Below are positions 9,882-21,385 of a DNA stretch of 64,000 nucleotides, one piece after another (the stretch's first letter is position 1; each line of letters starts with the position of its first letter). Below the pieces are notes generated by a model. That model ran no database searches, had not been told where the DNA came from, and saw only the letters and a program-made list of their open reading frames with translations. The DNA is taken from assembly GCA_011800155.1 (NCBI GenBank), contig CM022372.1:558001-622000 (forward strand). Direction: 5' to 3'. Source of the stretch: Flammulina velutipes. Its lineage: Eukaryota > Basidiomycota > Agaricomycetes > Agaricales > Physalacriaceae. Both the position numbers and the translations under genes were made by a program.

Positions 9882-12458
9882 GCCACCAGTAATGCTAACA
9901 TATCCAAAGATCCTTCACAGCGCCATCCGCTAATCACTGGCAGATGGCATAATCATTCTGCTATCCCAAGCCCAGTTCAGCGTCTACCCATAGAAATATT
10001 ATCCCTCATCTTCCTACATTCCGTCTACTTTCCTGACCATGAGCTCGAAGTCACAAATGCCGATTGGCCATGGGTGATTGAAAGCGTCTGCAAGACCTGG
10101 CGTAACATCATCCTGGCTTATCCTCGCGTTTGGTCGTTTATCACCCTCTACACCTCACCCCAAACATTCGGAACCCAGGCCCCATCCGTGACCCACCGCT
10201 CTACTATCTTGCAACTAAAGTCTCAGCTCAGCAGATCGCGCCAGTCGCCATTATCAGTTCTGCTTTCGGACAGAGGAGCAATGTCACCAGAGCTCGTCAA
10301 AGTCTTGGTCCAGTGCGCCAGTCGCATCCAAGACTTGCACATCAACATGGGTAACAACGTAGCTCGGGATCTATCTTCCCTCAAGGATCGATTTGACACC
10401 CTGTCGTCACTCTATGTCATTCGAATTCCCAATGCATTTTCCCAGGGCGATACACCACTCTTAGACCTTGGACGATGCCCTAATCTTCGATATTTGGAAA
10501 CACATGGCGTCTCCCGCCGTCCCAAACTTCTCCTCCCCTGGCATCTAATTCACGATTACCACAGTTTCATGGGGAAGTTTGATAGACACGAGGGATTGAC
10601 TACGGGTGAAAGCCTAGTCGATCTGTTGACAGCAGCGCCTCAGCTACGAGGGGTTTCCTTCAGCCTACAATCGAGAAATAGGAACAGCACTCCCTACGTG
10701 CATTGTAACCATCTCCAATCACTGTCCCTAGAACATGCTGCTACCTACATGCTCCCTTCATTTCGCGAGTTCTTCGAGTGCGTAACGTTCCCCTGCCTCA
10801 CACATTTGGAAATCCATCGCCACCAAATCGCTTTATGGGACACCTTGGGTGCCGATGTTTTTACCGCGATGATTGACGCGATCGTGCGCTCTGGATGTCC
10901 CCTCCTTCGTCTCTCCTACACGCAGGGCTATGTCCTTTCCGACGATGTCATCCGGCTCATCCATACCGCGCCCACTCTCTCGTCGATGAAACTCCAAAAT
11001 GTGGTCTGTCCAGGTGTTGCGAATATTCTTTCCCATGCGTTCAAGGACCTTAATCTTGCTCCTCATTTGCATGACCTATTGCTCCACGGGGGGCGAGTAG
11101 AACTTGGAGGAAGTCCGTGGCGGAACTTATTTCCTTACCTTTCCTTCACTTCATCCTTGCTTCATCCTTACTTTATTTGGCAACTTCCGCATGTCCCGGG
11201 TTTTTTCGGCCCATGTCACGGTCGTTGCCGCAGTGCCGTTTCATCCATTTTCATGTCTTTCAGCCAAATTGAATACCTGTTAAGCATTTTGCTACATACT
11301 ATGGGTCCATATCAAGTCATTCTGATTGAAATCATAGGGAGAAAACTTGTGGTACACACTTTGCACTGTTTTCCTGGGTGGGATAGACTACACCGGGACT
11401 GATGGCTATTCAACGCTTTCCTCTTTAGTCTTGTAGCATTGTACATTCGTTCACTTGTGTTAGGGTTCATCTACCTCATAATAAATTCCTCCATCACTTC
11501 CATCCTGATTCCTCTCCATTTCCTCCATTTACTCAGTACCTTCCTTCACGTTCGCTGTGCCTTCCTTCACCTTCCTTCACATGATCCATGCCTTCCTTCC
11601 TCTGCTTCATGCTTTACTTCACTTACTTTATGTCTTCCTTCGCTTGCACCAAGCCTTCTTTTAAGTTCATTATGTTTCATCTATGCCTTAGCTGTAATGT
11701 ACAAGCCAACAGTTGAACATTGAACAATATGGGTGTCCTTCTGTATCGAGTTCACTGGAGACGCTTCAGCTATGGCTGCTGGATATTTAGACTGTGAGAT
11801 CCATGTTCTCGGGCTCCGGCGCAGCGATCCGTACCAACTGTACTTGGACGTCCCTCATGATGTTGCATCTTTCAGTGTCACCTTGTTTACATGCACTGCT
11901 ATTTCTCAACTTTGTGAGCATCCGACACTCCTCGTTGGCCCCGTTTTAGCTGGAGTGTGATCTACCTTCCGATCTCATACATGCGAGAGAGCACCAAACT
12001 TCTCGCGGCGCCCCCCTTCTCGTCTCATCTTCCCAAGGGAACAGTTCAGTGACTACCAGTAATTCTTATAGCAGATACCCATTCTACACCCTTGCTCTGT
12101 TCGACAGAACCCTTGCTCCGAGTTGAACTTACGCCAGATTACTTCAACTTACACGATTCCTTACGCTTCCGCCAACTAGGACTTATTTTTCCGCCGCGCA
12201 TGCCTTACGCTACAGACTTCCGCCAATTTCATACTGCCCCTCCACGGGTCTATGCAATTCGATGGCAAGGTGTATGTTGATGTTGTGTTCCATGAGCGTT
12301 ACACGAAGGCGTGTCCATTCAAGGATTTGAAGCTTACATGGGTACCGTCAGTGCCGATGGTCTTGAACAACGCAGAAGCTCGACTGGATATCATTCGCGA
12401 CGGTCTCAAGGAACATTCGTCGTTATTCACCTTCACTGGAAACTTGTTTAGGTTCTAA
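9882..12458 (+). pseudogene. F-box/LRR-like gene interrupted by a DNA transposon
   Basis: The frame is open from 9882 with no upstream ATG, so the start is unclear. The F-box core 'VQRLPIEILSLIFLHS' is at about 9975-10022 and 'VCKTWRNIILAYP' follows. The LRR-like body runs to 'LLLHG' at 11090. There a 1150-bp element (11091-12240) intervenes, and homology resumes in the same frame at 12249 with 'SMQFDGKVYVDVV', ending at TAA 12456-12458. The 442-codon frame 10074-11402 is therefore a chimera of gene and transposon. Relative to the paralogue at 15726 it also lacks the N-terminal coiled-coil-like segment. Family role: F-box substrate adaptor for SCF ligases. The interrupted gene is unlikely to make the normal C-terminus. 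Confidence 0.8.
11091..12240. mobile_element. non-autonomous DNA transposon with imperfect TIRs and 8-bp TSD
   Basis: The element is flanked by the perfect 8-bp direct repeat TCCACGGG (11083-11090 and 12241-12248). Its ends form an imperfect terminal inverted repeat of about 33 bp: the left end begins GGGCGAGTAGAACTTGGAGG and the right end read inwards begins GGGGCAGTATGAAATTGGCG. Subterminal CTTCCGCCAA-type repeats occur near the right end, and GGCGGAA or CTTCCG near the left. The interior has no transposase and includes a CCTTCCTTCAC-rich tract (about 11500-11640). An 8-bp TSD fits hAT or Zisupton/KDZ-type transposases; the superfamily is not settled. Removing the element plus one TSD restores the F-box reading frame. 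Confidence 0.85.
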
Positions 12459-12720
12459 TGACATGCTACTTACCACAAGAACCTCGTTTACACTCCTCTT
12501 TTCTCCCGCTCTTTCTCGCATAACAAGGAAGTCTTTATGTGTAAAGTCGGACTTGATTTCTCTACATATACCTTCAATAAATTGTACAGATCTCTATCTA
12601 ATAACTTTCCAAGCTATTTACTCAACCACGCGGTTGGCCATTGAAAGACTCGCAAGGTTGCTTGTTTTTTTGAAAAAAACATGAGAATAACGATTTTACA
12701 GAGTGTGCATATAAATCTTA
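12459..12720. other. intergenic, convergent 3' ends
   Basis: Between the F-box pseudogene (+) and the FunK1 gene (-). Nothing recognised. Confidence 0.45.
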
Positions 12721-15386
12721 TCAATAATAACGGTAACGCAGACCCTTCAAAGGAGTGGGAAGTCGCAACCCGGGAGCGATGATCTTAAGATAGGTAACTT
12801 GTCCACCAAGGGTTTCCTGATCGAACGGAGGTGGCGCCACGGGGGCATCATCATCAGGGGGAAGGATCGCCTGCAGGCGAACATCTTCGACATCTATCAA
12901 TCCTCTGTCGTCACTTTGGACGGCTTCGTTGTGGGCGCGAACTGCTTCGTCGTGCGCCTTTAGTAAGTCAAGTCCGGCATGAAAGCGGGCACGTATGCGA
13001 TTAAGCCACGGGCGAAGGGGCTCGAATGAGGACGAAAGCTCAAAATTATGTGAGCCTGTTAGGAATGCTTCCTTGTTGTTGCCATGTACATGGTAAGCCA
13101 TTGAAGAGTCAAACCAATCATGCAGAGGTAACTCTGTAGGCGCTAAATCGGTGCGAACGACGAGGGAGTGAGGAGGGATGGGGTTCTGTCTCTCAACAGG
13201 AGTTTTGCGCTCCTCCGGCTCTGTCAGTAACACGTGTCGGCTGGCTACAACGACCATGACATAGAAAATAGACTCTAGATCATGACGGTAGAGGTGTTGG
13301 ATGTCCTCCCGGTGTTTTAGGATGTCAATGGCCATGAAAGGAGGCGTTCCAGTACGTTGACCTGACGAGGGACCCATCAAGCGATCACGGAAGGACGCAA
13401 GGTCAAAATCGTTGAGGACACCATAGACCTTGCCGTCAATGATGCGATACATGATGTTGTCCATGCTAATGTCGCGATGTAGAATCCGCGGATGGTCGTA
13501 GAGCCAGCTGTGTGCTAAAGGAAATATATTCAGTCGGCGTACAAGATGCAAATGACGAAAGAAACTCACTGGCTATCACATCGACAAAGACCTGAGTAAC
13601 ATCGCGGACATTGGTCAGAGTCTCCAAAGGATAGAGTAGTTCGTAGACAGTAACGCGACGAACACGATCTTCGTATGGGTATATATTGTTGCCGACGTAT
13701 TTGCGCTTCGTGCACAAATTGCTAACCAGGGCTTCCGTCGACTCCTCGTCATCTGCAAGGATCTTCGTCTCCGCGTACAGTATCGTAGGCAGGTGATCCA
13801 AGACCCAATACCGTTCTTCTCCCTTCTCCTTGCCCATCTCGTTGGCCTTTTCCGTGGCCTTCTTGAGAAAAGCCTCTTCGCCCTGACGGGTAGCGCTCGG
13901 ATAACTGATCTTCACGACAAGTTGCCGTCCAGGCCACTCGGAAGATGAACCATGCAATGTCCTCGTCGAACGTCCGATGATGCCAGGTTCACGATAGATC
14001 TCCCGACCCAAGCGGATGACGATGGGGTTGTCGCCCTCCCGAAGAGTGATGCTATTTCCGATGTTGACACACTGGGCTCGGGGCTCAAAGCCTTTGTTTC
14101 GGTGGTTGAAGACGTACTCGGTGAGGAACCGTTGTCGTTGATCAACGATAGGTGGGATTCCGTGATGCTCTGTCTTGAGAAGATGAAATCCAATGAGGAT
14201 ACCGATGAGCTTCCGCAGGTCAGCTTTCTCCTTGATATTGATGGCGTTAGACACAAGAAAAACAGAATGGTTGCCGTGGATGAGTTGAAGGCGATCTCGG
14301 TCCATGAGTGCGACAGTAGCGTGCGAGCGCATGACAGCCGCAGCGAACAACTCCATGATATAGCGCCCAATCTGCGACATGGGAGCTACTTTGCGCTTTA
14401 TCTGTGGGACGACTAGCTCCTGTTTCTCTGGAACTGGCGCTAGGTCTAGGGCAGATTTTACTCTCTTCGGGTCTCCGCCTACCTGTGTTAGTGGTGCGCG
14501 TTTTTTCCCGGTAGTGTCCGAATAGACTGCGGGTTTTACCGCATAGTCTTCGTCGTCATCCCTCTTGCGAGACGTGCGAGCAGGAGATGGGTCTGGCCGA
14601 TGAAGATCAGCTGGATCCTTGCCTGTGATTTGTAAGTCAGCAAAAATTAAGAGCGATAAGTATCAACGTACCGTCTTTCGTGAGTATCCGATATGCACAT
14701 CCTCGCCCACTATCCAGGGTGACATCCAAGTGTTTCGTCTCCAGAGCTATAAGCACTTGTGCCCAAGCCATCTTGAGTTCCACATGGCCGCCTTTGCCAT
14801 CGCTGATAAGACTTGACAAGACTGCGAAGAGATCCGGACTCAGGTCGTTGATATTGAGTACCCCGTCGAAGACATGGGTAGGATCGTTCTTGAAGAAGCG
14901 GAGTTCATGCCCATCAACATGAGGATGCTGACGCCGGATGGTTGCGAGTGCGGTGTTCAACATCGATACCTGAAGGTCGTAGAGGTCGGATTCTTTGATC
15001 CCTCGCTTGTCACAGACGCCCTGGTATAGTTGGCGCGCCGTGTCGAACGATCCATTGGCAGTGAGAATGTTGTCGATTGTCTTGCCATAAACACCCGGCG
15101 AGTCCCAGTTCTCCGGAAGATGAAGCACGGTGCACATAAAGTCCTCAATATCTGTGAAGACTTTGTTGCGGGCAAGGTCCTCCTCGATGAAGGCGTCGTA
15201 ATCCTTGACTTGGTATTTCGGGGTGTTGGGCGAGTCCGCGTCAAAAAGACTGCGCACTGCGCTGCCTCGAGCTTGAGGGGTAATTTTAACCGCCTGCATG
15301 AGCGCGTGAGACGACCTAGGGCTGTTCGGCGGTGTTGGACCATTAGGCTTGGATGGCAGCGGTTGAGAGGTAAATCGGGGAGCCAT
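12721..15386 (-). CDS. FunK1-family protein kinase
   Basis: Three exons (15386-14672, 14622-13570, 13514-12721) with two introns of 49 and 55 nt join in frame into 853 residues. The start is the ATG of 'MAPRFTSQPLPSK'. The N-terminal part is Pro/Ser-rich, followed by the FunK1 N-lobe region ('FLVSNAINIKEKADLRKLIG', 'RQLVVKISYPSATRQ', whose VVK Lys is a candidate ATP-binding lysine). Exon 3 has the catalytic loop 'LHRDISMDNIMY' (about residue 602) and 'LNDFDLASF' (about 627) in place of DFG. Family knowledge: FunK1 kinases are a large, fast-evolving family in Agaricomycetes, linked to multicellular development. Substrates are unknown. All catalytic residues look present. Neighbouring F-box genes are another expanded family. 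Confidence 0.88.
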
Positions 15387-15725
15387 GAGAGAAGATAGCG
15401 TGGGTGATGATGATGAGAGATGAAAGAGCAATGTAGCAACGTAAAAGTCGAGTAGCGCCATTTTTATAGATGAAGCACAATGACCGTGGACAATAAACGA
15501 ACAATGAGTGAGAGACGATGGAACAACTGCGCACGTGGTCGTGTTGCCACCCAATTTGGCAATCGGCATCATATTGATCCTTGTCAATTGTCCACTACGC
15601 TGTAAAGCAATGTCTCTCGAAACGCAAGGTTCGCAGTATTGTGTATGTGGAGGTCGTTATTTACCCACTTTCTAGACTCCTGGAAACGCTGTCCCGTCAC
15701 CAATTGCCCATGTCCAAACCATGAA
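15387..15725. other. divergent intergenic region and possible 5' leader of the F-box gene
   Basis: Upstream of FunK1 (-) and the F-box gene (+). The F-box frame stays open back to 15639 but without an ATG nearer than 15726, unless a spliced leader beginning near the ATG at 15610 is used. No other gene seen. Confidence 0.4.
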
Positions 15726-17342
15726 ATGGCTATTCCCCCGTTCTCTCCTTACGCTCGGGACACTTTCGAAGAGCCCGCTTTCCACCATCTCTTGCATACC
15801 AATAATACCCCCCTCGATTCGGAGGGAGCCACCATACGCCTCCTCATAGACGCCCTGCAGTCGAAGAAAGCGCCAATCTGCGCTTCCATGTCTGAACTGG
15901 AAACGCTGCGAGCAGAAGTTTGTTCCCAGATTGACGAACGGATGCTTGCCCTCAAAGAAGAGGAGCGACAACTTTCCGATGCCATCACACGGCACAAGGC
16001 TGTCTTAAGTCCAATTCGGCGCCTACCCCCGGAAATCCTGTCACATATATTCTTGCAGTCCATCCCCTTGCCTAACAAACCCTTCGTGCCTGAAGACTGG
16101 CTATGGCAGATAGAGCGTGTCTGCAAGACATGGCGAACTACAATCCTTGGCTATCCCCATTTTTGGTCCTTTATCGCCTTCCACGTCTCGCAGTATTCGG
16201 TTTTCAATAATTTACAAGCTCAATGCTATGTCTCACGACTCAAGACTCAGCTCAGTCGAACGCAGCAGCTCCCTTTGTCGGTTAGCCTTTTTGACAATAG
16301 CAGGGCCAGAACTAGGTCGATGGCGTCGGGGCTCTTCGAAGTCCTGGAAGAGGGCGCTAGTCATATCCAAGAATTACATGTTAAGCTTGGGGTAAACCTA
16401 GCTCGATACCTCCGAGCCTCCAACCTCAACGGCTCTCTCGATTCGTTGTCGTATCTTTGTATCGACATTTATGCAAATGGTGCTATGGCAACACCGATAT
16501 CAACTTTTGCACGGTGCCCCAAACTTCGACATTTGGAACTACACGCTGTTTCTCGTCCTATGACCTGCTTCATTCTACCTTGGCACCAAATTCACAAGTA
16601 CTACGCTTTTGTTGGAAAGGGTGTAGGACGTGAAGGAATGTTGACAGTCGAAGACTTGCTGGCTGTATTGGCAGCAGCGTCTCACCTACGCGACGGCTCC
16701 TTCCGGATGCAGGCGAGTGCTGTCGGTGGCAGTCCCACAACCACTTTGGTTCAATGTAACCATCTTCGGTCGCTGTCTCTGCAACAATCTGATCCCACAC
16801 AACTTGCATCCTTCCGCTTATTTTTCGAGAACGTAACGTTTCCCTGCATCACAAACTTGAAAATCCACCTTCGCAAAGGTGCTACTCCGCTAGTTAACGA
16901 CGACGATGTCTTTGTCGCCATGGTTGATGCAATTGCGCGCTCGCATTGCCCCCTCCTTTAACTTTCCTACGAGAGGGGTTTTATGCATTCTGAGGATATC
17001 ATCCGTCTGCTCCACGCAACTCCTACTCTCCTCACGCTACAACTTCGAGATGTCGGCGCACCAGGCATCACAGATGCTCTTTTCCAAGAACTCGAGGACC
17101 CCACCCTAGTTCCTCGGTTGTTCTCCCTCCGACTGCATGGGTTTTTGGATTTCAATGGGCAGGGATATCGTGATATGCTCCATGCGCGGTGGTTGAAGGC
17201 ATGTCCCTTGTATCACTTGGAACTTTCATGGGTGCCATCAGCTGCAGTCCTCCCAGACTACGCAGAGGCTCAACTACAAACAATTCGCCATTATTTGAAG
17301 AAATATTCGTCACGGGTAGTCTTCATTGGAAATGTCGAGTAA
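15726..17342 (+). pseudogene. F-box/LRR-like gene with one in-frame nonsense codon
   Basis: The start is placed at the ATG of 'MAIPPFSPYARDTF'. A probable coiled coil follows ('MSELETLRAEVCSQIDERML', 'LKEEERQLSDAITRHKA'), then the F-box 'IRRLPPEILSHIFLQSIP', 'VCKTWRTTILGYP', and LRR-like repeats. TAA at 16959-16961 interrupts 'CPLL*LSYERG'. The same frame then continues without a break to TAA at 17340-17342, with the expected C-terminal 'LRDVGAPGITDALF' and 'WLKACPLYHLELSWVPSA'. A single change, for example TCA to TAA, would explain it. It may be a recent pseudogene, a read-through case or a sequence error. Without the stop it would be a full-length family member. Confidence 0.75.
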
Positions 17343-17691
17343 GTTGTACCATGTTTACGATCCTTGGCATATGTAACGCGAACGTATACACCTTGAACTT
17401 GAATGATAGCTTTATTTAAACCATCCCCGGTCCCGTACTAATATCGTGTCATGAATGACTTGACAAGTTAAAAAAAAATAGCAATTTGAAGCCGCCGGAG
17501 AGGTTGGTTGGTACGGAAGGATCGGCGGCGCGGTTTCTTGACGCGTCGTAGACCACGTGATCGGATTGTTCGCTTGCTGCTCGAAACCACCATCATCGTC
17601 GACGACGGGTTCGAGCTTTCGACGACGCAGACTGCAGTCTGCTCGCTCTTTCTTTCTTTTTCGTCGTTCGCTCTCCACCGTTTATCTTCAG
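17343..17691. other. spacer and probable left end / leader of the DIRS-like element
   Basis: No coding region. The stretch 17480-17691 is GC- and CG-rich and ends in a pyrimidine-rich tract (CTCGCTCTTTCTTTC) just before the gag ATG, as in fungal leaders. The exact left terminus of the retrotransposon could not be fixed because no repeat partner is inside the window. Confidence 0.4.
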
Positions 17692-20600
17692 ATGGTCCGT
17701 GCTAGCAAGCCGCTGCCAGCAAGCAGCATGACGACGCGAGGGATGCGTCGCGCGGCGTCAGGACAAGACGCTGCACCTGGTCTGCAATCCAACGCAGCGT
17801 TCCCTCAAGTCAAAGCGAAGTCTAAGGCCAAGGACAAGGCGCTTCGTGCCCCATCGCCCAGTACAGCACTGGAATTCATCGATATCCCTGCAGCCGCCAC
17901 ACAGGGGACATCTGCCCAGTTGGAGGTCGCTCGCCTAGTCCCATCGCCCTCGGCTTTCTCGTTGGACGCGGTACTTGACCTCATCCCGGTTCTTCCCCGT
18001 CCTCCCACCCTTCCACAGACCGAAGGCGTAGGGAGCTCGTTGGCGGGCCCGTTGACGGTGGAGCCCAGGTCGCGCAAACGCGCGCATACATCCACGACAC
18101 ATCCCGCCCACACCCCCGTGCAGCAGACGACAGCTGTCTTGGCTGCTGGCTTGGCCACACCTGGTCCTTCCAAGCATCATCCTCTGCTTCGCAGCGCTTC
18201 GGGTGGGAGGCTAGCTCCCCTCTCGGTGGCCCCGCCAGCCGCCCACATCTCGCCAGTCCATTCGGAGGGTGTCATTTCTACCCCCGGGCGTCGACGCTCA
18301 GCCGCGGACAGCGGAGACGCGTCCTTTTCCTGGGACTCGATATCCTCACCCAGCGTGGTTGACATGGCAGTAGAGTCAGGATTGGGGGCTCAAGTCGAGC
18401 TCTTCCTTGGCGGGATACATCCAGCCCCCGCAGCGCCCGAAACTCCCTCTCCCTTCGTGACAAAGGACGGCAGGAAGAGGCAGGCTGTCAATCTTCCCTC
18501 GGCGGGAAGGTCCAGACGCTCAGCGCACTCCTCCTCTGTGAGCGATTGCATCCCGGCAGCTGCCAAGGGCAAGGGCAAGGCTTGTTCGCCCGCCCATCCT
18601 CCTACCCAGATTCCTCCGGGATTGACTGCTGTCAAAGGAACCCCAGTCACCGGGTTGGGGGGTGGTGGCGCTCCCGCTTCGGTGGGTGGTGCTGCCATCG
18701 CCACGCCTAGGAGCTGGGCTCCGCCCCCGTCTGTGCGTATGGAGTCTCCAGTGGTTGCAGGCGTGCACGACTTGGCGTCAGTCACCGCGCTGGTGCTGGG
18801 CTTCGAAGAGCGCTTCGAGGCCTATATTGGGACAGTTAAGGTCATCGACCTGAGCACCCAGAGGCAACTGGGGTCGGCGGACTCTAGAGGAAAAAAAGCC
18901 TCAGTTCTTCTCCTCAGCAACCAGCGGTTGCTGACTGAGACAGAGCTTCTCCTCACCGCTTGTGAGTGCTTCGCTTGGGACCCCTGCCAGCGGCGGGGCT
19001 CCTGGGTCGTCTTTAATTTGCTGGCGAGCAATTTTCTGACTCTTTTCCAGGTGACGAGGTCATCGACCTTGTCCGCATCCATGGGTTGGGTGACTGCGCA
19101 GAGCAGTGGGATAGACTGTTCGTTGTGCGAGAGCTCGCCATCGAGCGCTACGTCATGTTGGAAGACGACAGGACTGTATTCGCGTTTGAGGTCACTGCAG
19201 CTAACTCTGGGAACGACGGTGCCAAGTTCACTCCGGCTCAGCCGGAGCCAACCTCTGCTCGCACCCTAGCTCTTAGGGAGGCAGCACTCTCCTCTAGGGA
19301 TATTGTTCGTCCTGCGTCTGCTCCTGGCTCAGCGACCGGAGTGGATAACACCCGCTCGCGCGGAGTGTCATCGTCACGTCCTCCAGTTCCTCGTGCGTTC
19401 TCTGCCACACGCGACAGTGGTGGGGACGAGGCTAGGGTCTCTCCCGCGAGGACCAGTGCCGCTAAAGCCATGACAGCGGCCTCAGCCATGTCCAGCGTCC
19501 GTTCAATGACGGACTGGCTGGAGCTTGACCAGTATGGTCTTCCTAGAGGTATCTAGCTTGCTACCCTAGCGCACATGTTTCACGGACTGACTGCTTGTCA
19601 GAATTTCCCAAGACCGTCAACCCCTCGGTTGCCCCCCTTGCCCAGCCATTGAGGCCTGCGAGCATCCACGGGAAGGTGCGGGGCACACCCCATGAACGTT
19701 TTCGCGGTTCGATCTTAGCGTCGCAGCCATCGTTCCTCCAGTCCCCCGCTACGGGCATCGCTACGCCGGCATCCTCTCGGAGTACCTCTTCCCTGGCAGC
19801 CTTCACCTATAGGACCCCAGGTTCCTACATCTCAAGCGGAGCCTCGCGGGCATCGTCTTCTCGTTTTCCCTTGCAACCAGAACCTGCCCCTCGGGCGAGG
19901 TCCCAGGACCCCCAGCGGGGTCGCTCCCAGGTGCCCCTGCTGACGCAGGACACTCCTGGGATGGCGCATGACAGAGCTTACTTGCAAGAGAGGTTGCGTC
20001 TCCCCCAACCCTTGTCATGGAGGGAGGTCTTGGATGACAGACGTGCCATGCCACCGCCAACACACCTTCCACGCGGTCGCACTCCCGCGCAACAGACTCG
20101 GTTGCAGCATCCGTCCTCTCAGCCTGAATTTGCGCGTGAGGGCCCTCACCCTCCATTCCTTCGAGACGATGCAGAGGATGAGTTCTACCTCGCACCTCTT
20201 GTTGGGGACGCCTCCCGGTTGCCAGATGGGGGCTACGGTGGCTACAGAGCGTTAACCTCTATCAGCAGGCTATACCCGCCAGCAGTCATTCCCCCGGAGA
20301 TCACCCGTTACACAAACTGGGAGTCCCGCGTCTATAGGGAGCTCATCGTGAACTCGACGTCAGGAGAGGAGGGGCCTCTCAGTTTGAGCCATCGCATTGG
20401 GATGGAGAACGCCACTCTCAGAGGAGGCATTGGAGGACCAGATACCTTCGACCCGATGGAAGCCAGAGTTCCCATTGGGGAGATCGTGAACCTCCAGATG
20501 GGGCTCAAGGAGTACCCAAGCCTTTGGGGCTTCACACTGGAGGCAGCAGAGGAAGCCAACGCAGCAGGTTATACGTCGCGGATACAGAAGGAGACGGCCA

Positions 20601-21385
20601 TGGGCGACCTCATCATCAAGACTGGCGGGAAACTGGCCTACAAGTCGAAAAGCGAGCGCACACTCACGGTTGAGCAGTGGAAGACAGCCGCAGACCGATT
20701 CGTTAAAACGATGAAGAAACATCTTCGCCTAGCATCACCTGTCCTCACCGCAGCCTACATCGACGACGTCGAGCAACACTTTGACTATCTGCGCAGCCGC
20801 CCTCACTTGGAAGCAAATGCAGCGTCTCTCATTCGATACGATGTGGACAAACGTGGATGGGCACATACAGGGAAGTTCTGGTTAGGGAAGTGCGATCCCA
20901 CAACTCTCTTCGGGGTCGCCAACGACGGGCTCGAGAAATCATGTTCTATCATGAAAGCTCGCCTAGATGAGATGGAGGCGAGACTCAAGAAGTCGCAGGC
21001 GAGCAACCGTACGGGTACTGGAGGATCCAACACATCCTTTCGTCAAACTGGGACAGCCTCTCAGAACAAACAGGACTCCCGCAACCAAGGGAATAGCCGG
21101 TCATCCTCCCGAAATGGTTCGTCGAAGCAAAGTGGTTCCTCCGGCGGTGCGAAGTGTATCCGTTGCGGTTCTAAGGAACACCGCGGAGATGACTGCGACG
21201 ACCCAAATCCCCAATGGCTCATTCGCAAAGAGGGTCGACAGTGGGTCGACAAGGACGGCCTCACATACTGTCACCAGTGGAACAGATCTGGCAAGTCCTG
21301 CGCTCGAGGAGATTCAGCGTGTCGCTACACGCATAAGTGTGCGAGATGTGGCGCATCAGGCCACAATGCTCAAGAGCACACTTAG
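17692..21385 (+). CDS. DIRS-like Gag with C-terminal zinc fingers (three exons)
   Basis: Exons 17692-18961, 19051-19548 and 19602-21385 join in frame (introns of 89 and 53 nt) to 1183 residues. The first half is Pro/Ser/Ala-rich and low complexity. The central region after 'LYPPAVIPPEITRY' is ordered-looking ('PIGEIVNLQMGLKEYPSLWG', 'TVEQWKTAADRFVKTMKKHL'). The C-terminus carries Cys/His clusters: 'CIRCGSKEHRGDDC' (CX2CX4HX4C), a CX8CX5CX3H-like 'CHQWNRSGKSCARGDSACRY' followed by TH, and 'CARCGASGHNAQEH'. Role by analogy: particle-forming, RNA-binding capsid protein. The introns are odd for a gene that replicates through RNA. Its end overlaps the RT start by 20 nt. Confidence 0.78.

Noticed and set aside
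10074..11402. 442-codon frame as a single F-box protein
   Set aside because: After 11090 it reads into the DNA transposon. True homology continues at 12249.
11500..11640. CCTTCC/TTCAC-rich tract as a possible CRISPR-like or satellite array
   Set aside because: Units are irregular, without constant spacers. It is simple pyrimidine-rich sequence inside the transposon, and CRISPR arrays are not expected in a fungus.
14517..14531. CCG-N9-CGG match inside the FunK1 gene
   Set aside because: A single isolated hit, as expected by chance. It lacks TTCCG...CGGAA arms and no cluster surrounds it.
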